DNA from: Stomorhina lunata | Taxonomy: Eukaryota; Arthropoda; Insecta; Diptera; Rhiniidae | Direction of reading: 5' to 3' | DNA length: 64,000 bases | Assembly (NCBI GenBank): GCA_933228675.1 | Contig: OW121744.1 | Coordinates: 100,014,813-100,078,812 of the forward strand | Shown: positions 22,631-35,385 of the stretch, one piece after another | Layout: each line of letters begins with the position of its first letter | How positions within the stretch are numbered: position 1 is the first letter of the stretch | Made by a program: the position numbers and the translations under genes | The notes under the pieces: model-generated | What the model was told of the DNA's origin: nothing | What the model saw: only the letters and a program-made list of their open reading frames with translations | Database searches by the model: none

Positions 22631-24350
22631 TGGCGAGAGGAAGACATTTCTATAGAAAAGTTGACAATAGGAAGACATTTCTATAGAAAAGTTGAGGATA
22701 GGAAGACATTTCTATAGAAAAAATGATGATAGGAAGAATTTTCTATAGAAAAGTTGACGATTGGAAGACATTTCTATAGAAAAGTTGACGATAGAAAGAC
22801 ATTTCTATAGAAAATTTGACGATAGAAAAACATTTCTATAGAAAAGTTGATGATAGGAAGATATTTCTATAGAAAAGTTGACGATAGGAAGACTTTTCTA
22901 TAGAAAAAATGACGATAGGAAGACTTTTCTATAGAAAAGTTGACGATAGGAAGACTTTTCTATAGAAAAGTTGACGATAGGAAGACTTTTCTATTAAAAA
23001 GTTGACGATAGGAAGACATGTCTATAGAAAAGTTGACGATAGAAAGACATTTCTATAGAAGAGTTGACGATAGGAAGACACTTCTATAGAAAAGGTGACG
23101 ATAGGAAGACATTTCTGGAGAAAAGTTGACGATTGGAAGACATTTCTATAGAAAAGTTGACGATAGAAAGACATTTCTATAAAAAAATTGACGATAGAAA
23201 AACATTTCTATAGAAAAGTTGATGATAGGAAGACATTTCTACAGAAAAGTTGATGATAGGGGGACTTTTCTACAAAAAAGTTGACGATGGAAAGACATTT
23301 CTATAGATAAGTTGACGATAGGAAGACTTTTCTATAGAAAAGTTGACAATAGGAAGACTTTTCTATAGAAAAGTTGACGATAGGAAGACTTTTCTATAGA
23401 AAAATTGACGATAGGAAGACTTTTCTATAGAAAAGTTGACGATAGGAAGACTTTTCTATAGAAAAGTTGACGATAGGAAGACTTTTCTATAGAAAAGTTG
23501 ACGATAGGAAGACTTTTCTATAGAAAAGTTGACTATAGGAAGACTTTTCTATAGAAAAGTTGACGATAGGAAGACTTTTCTATAGAAAAGTTGACGATAG
23601 GAAGACTTTTCTATAGAAAAGTTGACGATAGGAAGACTTTTCTATAGAAAAGTTGACGATAGGAAGACTTTTCTATAGAAAAGTTGACGATAGGAAGACT
23701 TTTCTATAGAAAAGTTGACGATAGGAAGACTTTTCTATAGAAAAGTTGACGATATGAAGACTTTTCTATAGAAAAGTTGACGATAGGAAGACTTTTCTAT
23801 AGAAAAGTTGACGATAGGAAGACTTTTCTATTGAAAAGTTGACGATAGGAAGACTTTTCTATAGAAAAGTTGACGATAGGAAGACTTTTCTATAGAAAAG
23901 TTGACGATAGGAAGACTTTTCTATAGAAAAGTTGACGATAGGAAGACTTTTCTATAGAAAAGTTGACGATAGGAAGACTTTTCTATAGAAAAGTTGACGA
24001 TAGGAAGACTTTTCTATAGAAAAGTTGACGATAGGAAGACTTTTCTATAGAAAAGTTGACGATAGGAAGACTTTTCTATAGAAAAGTTGACGATAGGAAG
24101 ACTTTTCTGTAGAAAAGTTGGCGATAGGAAGACTTTTCTATAGAAAAGTCGACGATAGGAAGAAAAGTTGTCGGTGGGAAGAGTTTTCTATAGAAAAGTT
24201 GTCGGTGGGAAGAGTTTTCTATAGAAAAGTTGTCGGTGGGAAGAGTTTTCTATAGAAAAGTTGTCGGTGGGAAGAGTTTTATATAGAAAAGTTGTCGGTG
24301 GGAAGAGTTTTATATAGAAAAGTTGTCGGTGGGAAGAGTTTTATATAGAC
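22631..24350 (-). repeat. 31-bp satellite, same family in reverse orientation
   Basis: Units read GTTGACGATAGGAAGAC next to CTTTTCTATAGAAAAG, the reverse complement of the CTTCCTATCGTCAA type. Highly uniform from 23280 to 24110. The last units (24150-24350) change to GTTGTCGGTGGGAAGAG. Variant copies at 22759 recur at 23131, a 372-base shift, exactly twelve units. Confidence 0.95.
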
Positions 24351-25325
24351 TGGAGCACAGGTCAACGACCAAGCCTTTGCTGACTATAACAATAATCATT
24401 TTATTTATTTAGAAATACATGTGAAATTAGCTCTTTAATTAATGGTTGCATCTATTATCAAACATTAATTTAAATTTGTTTAAAAGTCACAGTTTTGCCA
24501 ATAAATTTCATGTGCAATTGGCTATTGTTTATTAAATAACTGTTTTCAATATTTACCGCTCTTTGTATTCCATTTAATCCTTTTCTGTGGACGAATTGAG
24601 GTTATAATACAAGAGAGTAACAGTTTTCATTTGACGCATGAACATGAATAGTTGCACATTGGGGCCAATAACCGAAAATATTTAACAAAATATTTTTGAT
24701 AAGACAAGAAATGTTAACTTACAAACTATCATAATATAAACGATTGTTCTATTGAAAAGTAGTTGGAGTTGACAAATTTTATAGTTTAAAGATATGAGTG
24801 GAAAAAGTTTTAGTAAAATTGTTTTGGGAAAGAAAAGTTGGAAAGTTTATAATTTTTATTAAGTTCCACCCCGTTGTGCGTACCGAATGCACTTTTTTTA
24901 ATTTCACATGGTTTTATTTGAAACATAAATTGGTTATTGTGGCATTTTAAGGACAAATGGATGTTGTTCATGATCATGCCGTAATTACTCGAAAATTAAA
25001 AAAAATCGAAGCGAAAATATTCAATGCACCAACAAATAAAAAAATATGTAAGCATTAAATTTAAACAAAGTTTACAACTAAAATAAATTATTATTAAGCC
25101 AAAAGTTACAAATTTATTTAATCTCCAACATTTAAGGCTCATTAAGCACCAAATGGCTTTGGATGGAGGAAAAAAACAAAAAAAAAAAACCTTATTTGAA
25201 TCAAAATTACCTTAAAACTTTTTAATGAAATCATTGACAAAGCACCTCGTTAATATTTTTTACTACTTTCTTCGGGAAGTTAGACATATTCTCTTTACAT
25301 AATAATTACAAGAATTAGAAAAAAA
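24351..25325. other. Unique AT-rich spacer
   Basis: Single-copy AT-rich DNA between two arrays of the same orientation. No coding signal seen. Confidence 0.55.
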
Positions 25326-26365
25326 ATCTATAGAAAAGTTGACGAAAGGAAGACTTTTCTATAGAAAAGTTGACGAAAAATAAGACTTTTCTATAAAAAA
25401 GTTGGCGAAAATCTTACTTTTCTATAGAAAAGTTGACGATAGGAAGACTTTTCTATAGAAAAGTTGACGATAGGAAGACTTTTCTATAGAAAAGTTGACG
25501 ATAGGAAGACTTTTCTATAGAAAAGTTGACGATAGGAAGACTTTTCTATAGAAAAGTTGACGATAGGAAGACTTTCTATAGAAAAGTTGACGATAGGAAG
25601 ACTTTTCTATAGAAAAGTTGACGATAGGAAGACTTTTCTATAGAAAAGTTGACGATAGGAAGACTTTTCTATAGAAAAGTTGACGATAGGAAGACTTTTC
25701 TATAGAAAAGTTGACGATAGGAAGACTTTTCTATAGAAAAGTTGACGATAGGAAGACTTTTCTATAGAAAAGTTGACGATAGGAAGACTTTTCTATAGAA
25801 AAGTTGACGATAGGAAGACTTTTCTATAGAAAAGTTGACGATAGGAAGACTTTTCTATAGAAAAGTTGACGATAGGAAGACTTTTCTATAGAAAAGTTGA
25901 CGATAGGAAGACTTTTCTATAGAAAAGTTGACGATAGGAAGACTTTTCTATAGAAAAGTTGACGATAGGAAGACTTTTCTATAGAAAAGTTGACGATAGG
26001 AAGACTTTTCTATAGAAAAGTTGACGATAGGAAGACTTTTCTAAAGAAAAGTTGACGATAGGAAGACTTTTCTATAGAAAAGTTGACGATAGGAAGACTT
26101 TTCTATAGAAAAGTTGACGATAGAAAGACTTTTCTATGGAAAAGTTGACGATAGGAAGACTTTTCTATAGAAAAGTTGATGATAGGAAGACTTTTCTATA
26201 GAAAAGTTGGCGATAGGAAGAGTTTTCTATTGAAAAATTGGCGATAGGAAGAGTTTTCTATTGAAAAGTTGGCGATAGGAAGAGCTTTCTATAGAAAAGT
26301 TGGCGATAGGAAGAGTTTTCTACATAAAATTTGTCCATGAGAAGGGTTTTCTATAGAAAAATTGT
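25326..26365 (-). repeat. 31-bp satellite, reverse orientation, second block
   Basis: Same GTTGACGATAGGAAGAC units as at 22.6-24.3 kb, almost identical from 25430 to 26110 and degraded at both edges. The edges being worse than the centre fits homogenisation by unequal exchange. Confidence 0.95.
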
Positions 26366-27320
26366 TTCTTAATAAATGTTATTTTATTCTGATTTTATAA
26401 GCATGGGAAGAGTTTACTGTAGAAAAATTATTAAGGAATTTAAGTAGAAAAATTAAGAATTTTGTATTATTTATTTTATCTGTCTGGCTGTCGACAGTTA
26501 GAAAAGATTTATGAAGAAAAAGTTTTCAGTGTGAAAATTTTGGTTTTCCATGAAAAACTTTATAATTGTTTTATTTCTAAATTTTATTGTTATATTCGAT
26601 AAAGAAGCAGTTATATCGATATACAAATACTTCGCACTGAGTTTATTAAGATGAACATGTTTCGAGTATTATTTCCATTTATTTATTCAGTATTAAAGTC
26701 ACAGTATGAGATTTAAAAGCAATACGAACTTAATTCTACTTTAGAACAGCATGTAAAAAAAACATTAAAAATATATAAATATAAAAAATACAAAATAAAA
26801 AATTAAGCTTCAAAACCATACAATGGAAATCAGCAACAGAATATTTGCTATTAAGGAACATCAAAAAAAAACTGAAATAAGGAAGAAATTCATGAATTCA
26901 TGAATCCTTAGGCATTTGCAATTTGTTGTAAAATACAAGCAGTTACTGGCAAAAAGAACAATAAGTACTAAAAAAATATTTCCTTAAATAACATAATATA
27001 GAGCAAATAAAAATGAATTGAAAACTTCAGTACCAACAGAAACAGATCTAAAGTAATAAATAAACAAAAATTTAAGGCATTAAATAAACATTAGCAGCAA
27101 CAATGGCATCCGAAAAAGAATTATATTGAAAAATAAAAACTCGAAATTTTCTTGCATTTTTCGTATACTCTTTGATAATATTAAAGAAAACTTTGACTAT
27201 TAAAAGTAAATTTTATAGTGTTAAATTTTTTTAAGGAAAATTGCTTAGCTAAGGAAAACTAAGATGATATTGTAATGTACAAGTGAAGGAAAAAAGAGCA
27301 GGGATTCCCTTTATCACTCC
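26366..27320. other. Unique AT-rich spacer
   Basis: Single-copy AT-rich DNA. An array of the opposite orientation starts on its right. No ORF or RNA gene seen. Confidence 0.55.
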
Positions 27321-29795
27321 ACTTTCCTATGGAAATATTTTCACTTCATCAACATTTCTAAAGAAATTTCTTCCTATCATCAACTTTTCTATAAAGATAT
27401 CTTCCTTATATCAACTTTTATATAGAAAGATCTTCCTTATGTCAACTTTTCTGTAGAAATGTCTTCCTAACGTCAACCTATCTATAGGAATGACTACCTA
27501 TCGTTAACTTTTCTATAAAAAAGTCTTCCTTTCGTCAACATTTGTATAGAAAAGTCTTCCTTTCGGCAACATTTCTATAGAAAAGTCTTCGTTTTATCAA
27601 CTTTTCTACAGAAAAGTCTTTGTTTCATCAACCTTTCAATAGAAAAGTCTTCCTATCGTCAACTTTTCAATAGAAAAGTCTTCCTATCGTCAACTTTTCA
27701 ATAGAAAAGTCTTCCTATCGTCAACTTTTCAATAGAAAAGTCTTCCTATCGTCAACTTTTCAATAGAAAAGTCTTCCTATCGTCAACTTTTCAATAGAAA
27801 AGTCTTCCTATCGTCAACTTTTCTATAGAAAAGTCTTCCTATCGTCAACTTTTCTATAGAAAAGTCTTCCTATCGTCAACTTTTCTATAGAAAAGTCTTC
27901 CTATCGTCAACTTTTCTATAGAAAAGTCTTCCTATCGTCAACTTTTCTATAGAAAAGTCTTCCTATCGTCAACTTTTCTATAGAAAAGTCTTCCTATCGT
28001 CAACTTTTCTACAGAAAAGTCTTCCTATCGTCAACTTTTCTATAGAAAAGTCTTCCTATCGTCAACTTTTCTATAGAAAAGTCTTCCTATCGTCAACTTT
28101 TCTATAGAAAAGTCTTCCTATCGTCAACTTTTCTATAGAAAAGTCTTCCTATCGTCAACTTTTCTATAGAAAAGTCTTCCTATCGTCAACTTTTCTATAG
28201 AAAAGTCTTCCTATCGTCAACTTTTCTATAGAAAAGTCTTCCTATCGTCAACTTTTCTATAGAAAAGTCTTCATATCGTCAATTTTTCTATAGAAAAGTC
28301 TTCCTATCGTCAAATTTTCTATAGAAAAGTCCTCCTATCGTCAACTTTTCTATAGAAAAGTCTTCCTATCGTCAACTTTTCTATAGAAAAGTCTTCCTAT
28401 CGTCAACTTTTCTATAGAAAAGTCTTCCTATCGTCAACTTTTCTATAGAAAAGTCTTCCTATCGTCAACTTTTCTATAGAAAAGTCTTCCTATCGTCAAC
28501 TTTTCTATAGAAAAGTCTTCCTATCGTCAACTTTTCTATAGAAAAGTCTTCCCATCGTCAACTTTTCTATAGAAAAGTCTTCCTATCGTCAACTTTTCTA
28601 TAGAAAAGTCTTCCTATCGTCAACTTTTCTATAGAAAAGTCTTCCTATCGTCAACTTTTCTATAGAAAAGTCTTCCTATCGTCAACTTTTCTATAGAAAA
28701 GTCTTCCTATCGTCAACTTTTCTATAGAAAAGTCTTCCTATCGTCAACTTTTCTATAGAAAAGTCTTCCTATCGTCAACTTTTCTATAGAAAAGTCTTCC
28801 TATCGTCAACTTTTCTATAGAAAAGTCTTCCTATCGTCAACTTTTCTATAGAAAAGTCTTCCTATCGCCAACTTTTCTATAGAAAAGTCTTCCTATCGTC
28901 AACTTTTCTATAGAAAAGTCTTCCTATCGTCAACTTTTCTATAGAAAAGTCTTCCTATCGTCAACTTTTCTATAGAAAAGACTTCCTATCGTCAACTTTT
29001 CTATAGAAAAGTCTTCCTATCGTCAACTTTTCTATAGAAAAGTCTTCCTATCGTCAACTTTTCTATAGAAAAGTCTTCCAATCGTCAACTTTTCTATAGA
29101 AAAGTCTTCCAATCGTCAACTTTTCTATAGAAAAGTCTTCCAATCGTCAACTTTTCTATAGAAAAGTCTTCCTATCGTCAACTTTTCTATAGAAAAGTCT
29201 TCCTATCGTCAACTTTTCTATAGAAAAGTCTTCCTATCGTCAACTTTTCTATAGAAAAGTCTTCCTATCGTCAACTTTTCTATAGAAAAGTCTTCCTATC
29301 GTCAACTTTTCTATAGAAAAGTCTTCCTATCGTCAACTTTGCTATAGAAAAGTCTTCCTATCGTCAACTTTTCTATAGAAAAGTCTTCCTATCGTCAACT
29401 TTTCTATAGAAAAGTCTTCCTATCGTCAACTTTTCTATAGAAAAGTCTTCCTATCGTCAACTTTTCTATAAAAAAGTCTTCCTATCGTCAACTTTTCTAT
29501 AGAAAAGTCTTCCCTTCGTCAACTTTTCTATAGAAAAGTCTTCCCTTCGTCAACTTTTCTATAGAAAAGTCTTCCCTTCGTCAACTTTTCTATAGAAAAG
29601 TCTTCCCTTCGTCAACTTTTATATAGAAAAGTCTTTCGTTCGCCACTTCTTCTATAGGAAAGTCTTCCTTTTTTTAATTTTTCTATAGAAAAGTCTTCCA
29701 TTTTTCAACTTTTCTATAAAAAGGTCATCCTTTCTTAAATTTTTCTATAGAAAGGTCTTGCTTTCGTGAACTGTTTTACAGAAATGTTTGACGAT
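27321..29795 (+). repeat. 31-bp satellite, plus orientation, largest block
   Basis: About 80 units of 31 bp reading AAAAGTCTTCCTATCGTCAA plus the CTATAG core. From 27640 to 29510 copies are nearly identical; shared variants occur in runs (TTTTCAATAG near 27620-27800; CTTCCAATCG near 29070-29150), the mark of local duplication. Confidence 0.95.
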
Positions 29796-30845
29796 ATTCA
29801 AATTTTAAAAATTTATATTTATTTTTAAATAAATATTTCTTTAATTGGATTATTGGATAATTTTATTTGAATGAACTTACCACAAATTCTATAAAATAAT
29901 CCTCATATTTTGCTGAATAGTATTAAAGGTTTTTGTATGACATTTTGGTTTAAATTTTTTATATTTATTGCACTTTTTTTTAATTTTTAATGTCTATTGT
30001 ATTTTAATTAAATATCCAAAAAAAACACAAAAATTTACAATAAAACATTTTAGTTTTTTTCTATGGTTCAATTTTGATTGCTTTTATGTTTTATTGGTTT
30101 AATTTAATTATTATTATTATGAATTTTTTATATTTTCTTAATTACTCATAGGCTCAGAAAAAAAGATGCAAAGGTGTTGATTGAAATGGTATTTGATGAT
30201 AATGACATATAATTATTTTTACACTTCAGTGATTTTATGATTTTGTTGAAAAACTGTTAGATTATACTGATTATTTTTTAATTTTTCACACTTCAGTGAA
30301 ATTTAAGTTAATTTAAATATTTATCTCATTAATGATGACATACATATATTTAGTTTATTAAACAAATTTTTTTATAATTAAAAAAATTATAATAACTAAT
30401 ATCTTATAGACCATCAGGCACCGGGCGATCATTTTGTCATTAAAATGAATTCCATATTACTCATCCGCCCTCAGTTTAATTCAAAGGAATTAGACTTTAG
30501 CAAAACCGGAAATTGAACTCAATTCCCATATAAGACAAAATTTAAACACGTTACTTTTCCGTTAAAAAAAAAATTATTAAGAAAATTTTCTTTTGCTAGT
30601 TTTAAACGTTTTAAAGTAACTCGAATCACTGAACTTTACATTTCATACAAATTTACATATTTATCAATGTTTTGGGAAATTTTTAAATAAATATTTTTTA
30701 ACATCATTTAAAACATGGGAAAATTATACAAAAACTCTTAAAAAAAATTACTGTAAAACATAAGCTTAACTAACAGACAAAGAGCTTTTCAAAAATAATA
30801 ACATTTGAAGAGTTTTGTTAAATATGAAATATTTGAAATGTTAAG
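29796..30845. other. Unique AT-rich spacer
   Basis: Very AT-rich single-copy DNA. A slightly less AT-rich patch, containing CCATCAGGCACCGGGCGATC, lies near 30411-30432. No gene recognised. Confidence 0.5.
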
Positions 30846-32515
30846 TTTGCAACATTTCTATAAAAATTTTTTCCTATCTTTAAATTTACTGTAGAAAAGT
30901 CTTCCTAAAGTCAACTATAGATAAGTCTTCCTAATGTCATCTTTTCTATAGAAATCTGCTCCTAACATGAACTTTTCTATAGAAATGTGTCCCTAACGTC
31001 AACTTTTCTATAGAAATGTGTTCCTAACGTCAACCTTTCTATAAAAATGTGTTCCCATCGTCAACTTTTCCATAGAAATTTGTTCCTAACATTAACATTT
31101 CTATAGAAATGTGTTCCTCACGTCAACTTTTCTATAGAAATGTGTTCCTCACGTCAACTTTTCTATAGAAATGTGTTCCTAACGTCAACTTTTCTATAGA
31201 AATGTGTTCCTAATGTCATCTTTTCTATAGAAATGTGTTCCTAACGTCAACTTTTCTATAGAAATGTCTTCCTAACATCAACTTTTCTATAGAAATGTGT
31301 TCCTAACGTCAACTTTTCTATAGAAATGTGTTCCTAACGTCAACTTTTCTATAGAAATGTGTTCCTAACGTGAACTTTTCTATAGAAATGTGTTCCTAAC
31401 GTGAACTTTTCTATAGAAATGTGTTCCTAATGTCATCTTTTCTATAGAAATCTGTTCCTAACGTCAACTTTTCTATAGAAATGTGTTCTTAACGTCAACT
31501 TTTCTATAGAAATGTGTTCCTAAAGTCAACTTTTCTATAGAAATGTTTACCTTTCGTCAACTTTTCTGTAGAATTGTTTGCCTATTGTCAACTTTTCTGT
31601 AGAATTATTCGCCTATCGTCAAATTTTCTGTACAATTGCTTGCCTATAGTCAACTTTTCCGTAGAATTGTTTGCCTTTTCTTCAACCTTTCTATAGAAAT
31701 GTCTTCTTATCGTTAAGTTTTCTATAGAAGTGTCTTCCTATCGTCAACTTGTCTATAAAAATGTCTTCCTGCCGTCAACTTTTCTATAGAAATATCTTTC
31801 TGGCGTCAACTTTTCTATAGAAATGTTTTCCTGTCGTCAACTTTTCTATATAAAGGTCTTCCTATCGTCAACTTTTCCATTGATATATCTTCCTATCTTC
31901 ATCTTTTCTATGGAAATGTCTTCCTATCGTCAACTTTTCTATAGAAATGTCTTCCCATCGTCAACTTTTTTATAAAAATGTCTTCCTATCGTCAACTTTT
32001 CTATAGAAATGTCTTCCTATCGTTAACTTTTCTACAAAAATGTCTTCCTATCGTCAAGTTTTCTATAGAAATGTCTTTCTATCGTCAACTTTTCTATAGA
32101 AATATCTTGCTATAGTCAACTTTTCTATAGAAATATTTTCCTATCGTCAACTTTTCTATAGAAATGTCTTCCTATCGTAAACTTTTCTATAAAAATGTCT
32201 TCCTATCGTCAACTTTTCTATAGAAATGTCTTCCTATCGTCAACTTTTCTATAGAAGTGCATTCCTATCGTCAACTTTCTATAGAAATGTCTTCCTATCG
32301 TCAACTTTTCTATAGAAATGTCTTCCTATAGTCAACTTTTCTATATAAATGTTTACCTATCGTCAACTTTTCTATAGAAATGTCTCCTATCGTCAACTTT
32401 TCTATGGAAATGTCTTCCTATCGTAAACTTTTCTATAGAAATGTCTTCCTATCGTCAACTTTTCTTTAGAAATGTTTGCCTATCGTCAACTTTCCCATAA
32501 AATTGCCTTTCTTCA
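30846..32515 (+). repeat. 31-bp satellite, plus orientation, AAATGTGTTCC and AAATGTCTTCC variants
   Basis: Same family and orientation as the 27.3-kb block, but in two sub-blocks: units with GTGTTCCTAACGTCAAC at 30930-31530, then units with GTCTTCCTATCGTCAAC at 31690-32500. More diverged than the neighbouring block. Confidence 0.93.
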
Positions 32516-33565
32516 ATTAGTACTAGTATTGGTTGGTTCGCATAATTATAAAATATTTGGCAATTCATTTATTTAATTAAATCGCTATTACTCTTGTTTA
32601 TTTTGCCTGAACGTTAATCGCTTACCATGGCGTTATATTCCGTGATTATCTCTTAACAATTTTTCTATTTTTTTCTTTATTTTGCATCTTTATCATCAAA
32701 AGGCCTTAAGGCTAAATAATTATGTTTATTCATCTACTAATTGCGGTTATCGTGGCAAAAGAAATTTTTAAATGGAACACTCGACATTTGATACAAATTT
32801 GCTTATATTAATAGGACAAAGCGTTAGAATCGGATTAGAGAATTTTAACGGAAGGAACTTAAGAAAATTAGAATGCAAATTTGTTGATGAAAATTACAAT
32901 TAGTGGATTTTACTCATTAATTTGGTAGTACGTTATTGTTAGAGAGCATTTTTTGTGATAATTAGTTCATTCAATGTAATTGGCATTTAATCAGATTGAC
33001 AGAGTTAATACCAGAACTATAACGTGGTCAAAGAAAAATTGCATAAGCCAGGATGATAACGTATTTTAGATAACATTTATTTTAAAATTTAAATTTTGGT
33101 TAGCAATCGACACAACACAATTCATCTAAATTGATAAAATTATATAAAAACGACTATATTCATATATACTAAATAACAGTAGATTCTGTTTGTCAACAAT
33201 TTTGTTATTTCTCTACTTGAATACCATCACTTTGTAATTTACTTAAAATGAATGTGGGGTATCGAAGGTAAATAATATCGGAAAATCTATTCAAAACAAT
33301 TGAATTCCAGGAACATACGTCGAAGCACATTCGTATGCAAAATTAAATATGATAAGAGTATAATAAACAATACAAAATGATCAAATTGAAATAATCAATT
33401 ATGGAGCACATGCAGGTAAACATTACCTCGAATAGTACCCACATTTGACTATGAACTAGATGAATTGATAGAATGAAAACAATTGCACATATTTGACATT
33501 GAAGCTAAAATATTTTAAAATATTGCCATTAGAATAAAAGGATATGAAAAGCTTTAAGAAAAAAA
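32516..33565. other. Unique AT-rich spacer
   Basis: Single-copy AT-rich DNA between oppositely oriented arrays. No coding sequence recognised. Confidence 0.55.
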
Positions 33566-34150
33566 GAGCTGGCGATAGAAAGACATTCTATCTATGGAAA
33601 AGTTTACGATACGAATACATTTCCTTAGAAAACCTGACGATAAGAAGACATTTATATAGAAAAAAGGCGATAGGAAGACATTTATATAGAAAAAAGGCGA
33701 TATGAAGACATTTCTATAGAAAAGTTGACGATAGGAAGACAATTCTATAGAAAAGTTGAAGAAAGGAAGACATTTCTATAGAAAAGTTGACGAAAGAAAG
33801 ACATTTCTATAGAAAAGTTGACGAAAGAAAGACATTTCTATAGAAAAGTTGACGATAGGAAGACTTTTTTAAAGAAAAGTTGACGATAGTAAGACATTGC
33901 TATAGAAAAGTTGACGATAGAAAGACATTTCTATCAAAAAGTTGACGGTAGAAAAACATTTCTATAGAAAAGTAAACGATAGGCAGACATTTCTACAGAA
34001 AAATTGACGATGAGTCAGATATTTCTCTACAAAAGTAAACGATAGGCAGACATTTCTTTAAAAAAGTAAACGATAGGTAGATATATATATAGAGAAGTTT
34101 ACTATAGGCAGACATTTCTATAAAAAAGTTGACGATAGGAAGACATCTTC
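33566..34150 (-). repeat. 31-bp satellite, reverse orientation, degenerate block
   Basis: Roughly 18 diverged units of the GTTGACGATAGGAAGAC type with length variation. A 62-codon open frame here (33554-33742) is translated repeat. Confidence 0.88.
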
Positions 34151-35385
34151 TGAAAAATTTGTGTAAAAATAAGAAATTTCTTAAAAATTGTCTATAAAAA
34201 TAAGAATCTTTTGAAAAATTTCCTATAAAAATAAGAAATTTTTTTTTTAAATTTTCTATAAAAATAAGAAATTTTTTTAAAATTTCCTATAAAAGTAATA
34301 ACATTTTTTAAAAATTTCCTATAAAAATAATAAATTTTTTAAAAATTTCCTATAAAAATAAGAAATTTTTGAAAAAATTAAAATAAAAATAAGAAATTTT
34401 TGAAAAATTCTTATAAAAATAAGAAATTTTTAAAAAATTCTTATAAAAATAAGAAATTTTTAAAAAAGTTCCTATAGAAATAAGAACTTTTTGAAAAAAT
34501 TCCTATAAAAATCAGAAAGTTTTGAAAAATTTCTTATAAAAATAAGAAAATTATAAAATATTTCCTATAAAACTAAGAAACTTTTGATAATTTTCCTATA
34601 AAAATAAGAATTTTTTTAAAAATTTGTTATAAAAATAAGAAATTTTTGAAAAATTTCCTATAAAAATAAAAAACTTTTTTAAAAATTCCTATAAAAATAA
34701 AATATTTTTAATAAATTTCCTATAAAAATAAGAGTTTTTGAAAAATTTCCTATAAAAATAAAAAAAATTTGAGAAATTTTAATTATTTGAAATAAGAATT
34801 TTTTGAAAAGTTTCCTATAAAAATAAGAAATTTTTCAAAAATTTCCTTTTTTTATAGGAAATTTTTGAAAAATTTCTTATTTTTGTAGGAAAGTTTTCAA
34901 AAATTTCTTATTTTAATAGGAAATTTTTCAAAAATTTCTTATTTTTATAGGAAATTTTTCAAAAATTTCTTATTTTTATAGGAAATTTTTCAAAAATTTC
35001 TTATTTTTATAGGAAAATTTTCAAAAATTTCTTATTTTTAAAGGAAATTTTTCAAAAATTTCTTATTTTGATAGGAAATTTTTCAAAAAATTTCTTATTT
35101 TTATAGGAAATTTTTCAAAATGTTCTTATTTTTATAGGAATTTTTTTAAAAATTTTTCATTTTTATAGGAAATTTTTCCAAAATTTCTTATTTTTATAGG
35201 AAATTGTTCAAAAATTTCTTATTTTTATAGGAAATTTTTCAAAAATTTCTTATTTTTATAGGAAATTTTTCAAAAATTTCTTATTTTTATAGGAAATTTT
35301 TTAAAAATTGCTTATTTTCCGATAAAAATAAGAAATTTTTGAAAAATTTCTTACAAAAATAGTACATTTTTCCTTTTCCTTTCTG
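34151..35385. repeat. AT-rich satellite (TCCTATAAAAATAAGAAA type) forming a large inverted repeat
   Basis: From 34151 to about 34845 units read CCTATAAAAATAAGAAATTT; from about 34850 to 35320 they read the reverse complement, TTTCTTATTTTTATAGGAAA. The switch at 34845-34855 makes two arms of roughly 500-700 bp facing each other. After 35316 the direction changes again for two units. Related to the arrays at 43.9 and 48.4 kb. Confidence 0.9.

Noticed and set aside
19896..29795. CRISPR-like regular 31-bp repetition
   Set aside because: The whole unit is repeated with no unique spacers, in an insect genome; it is a simple satellite.
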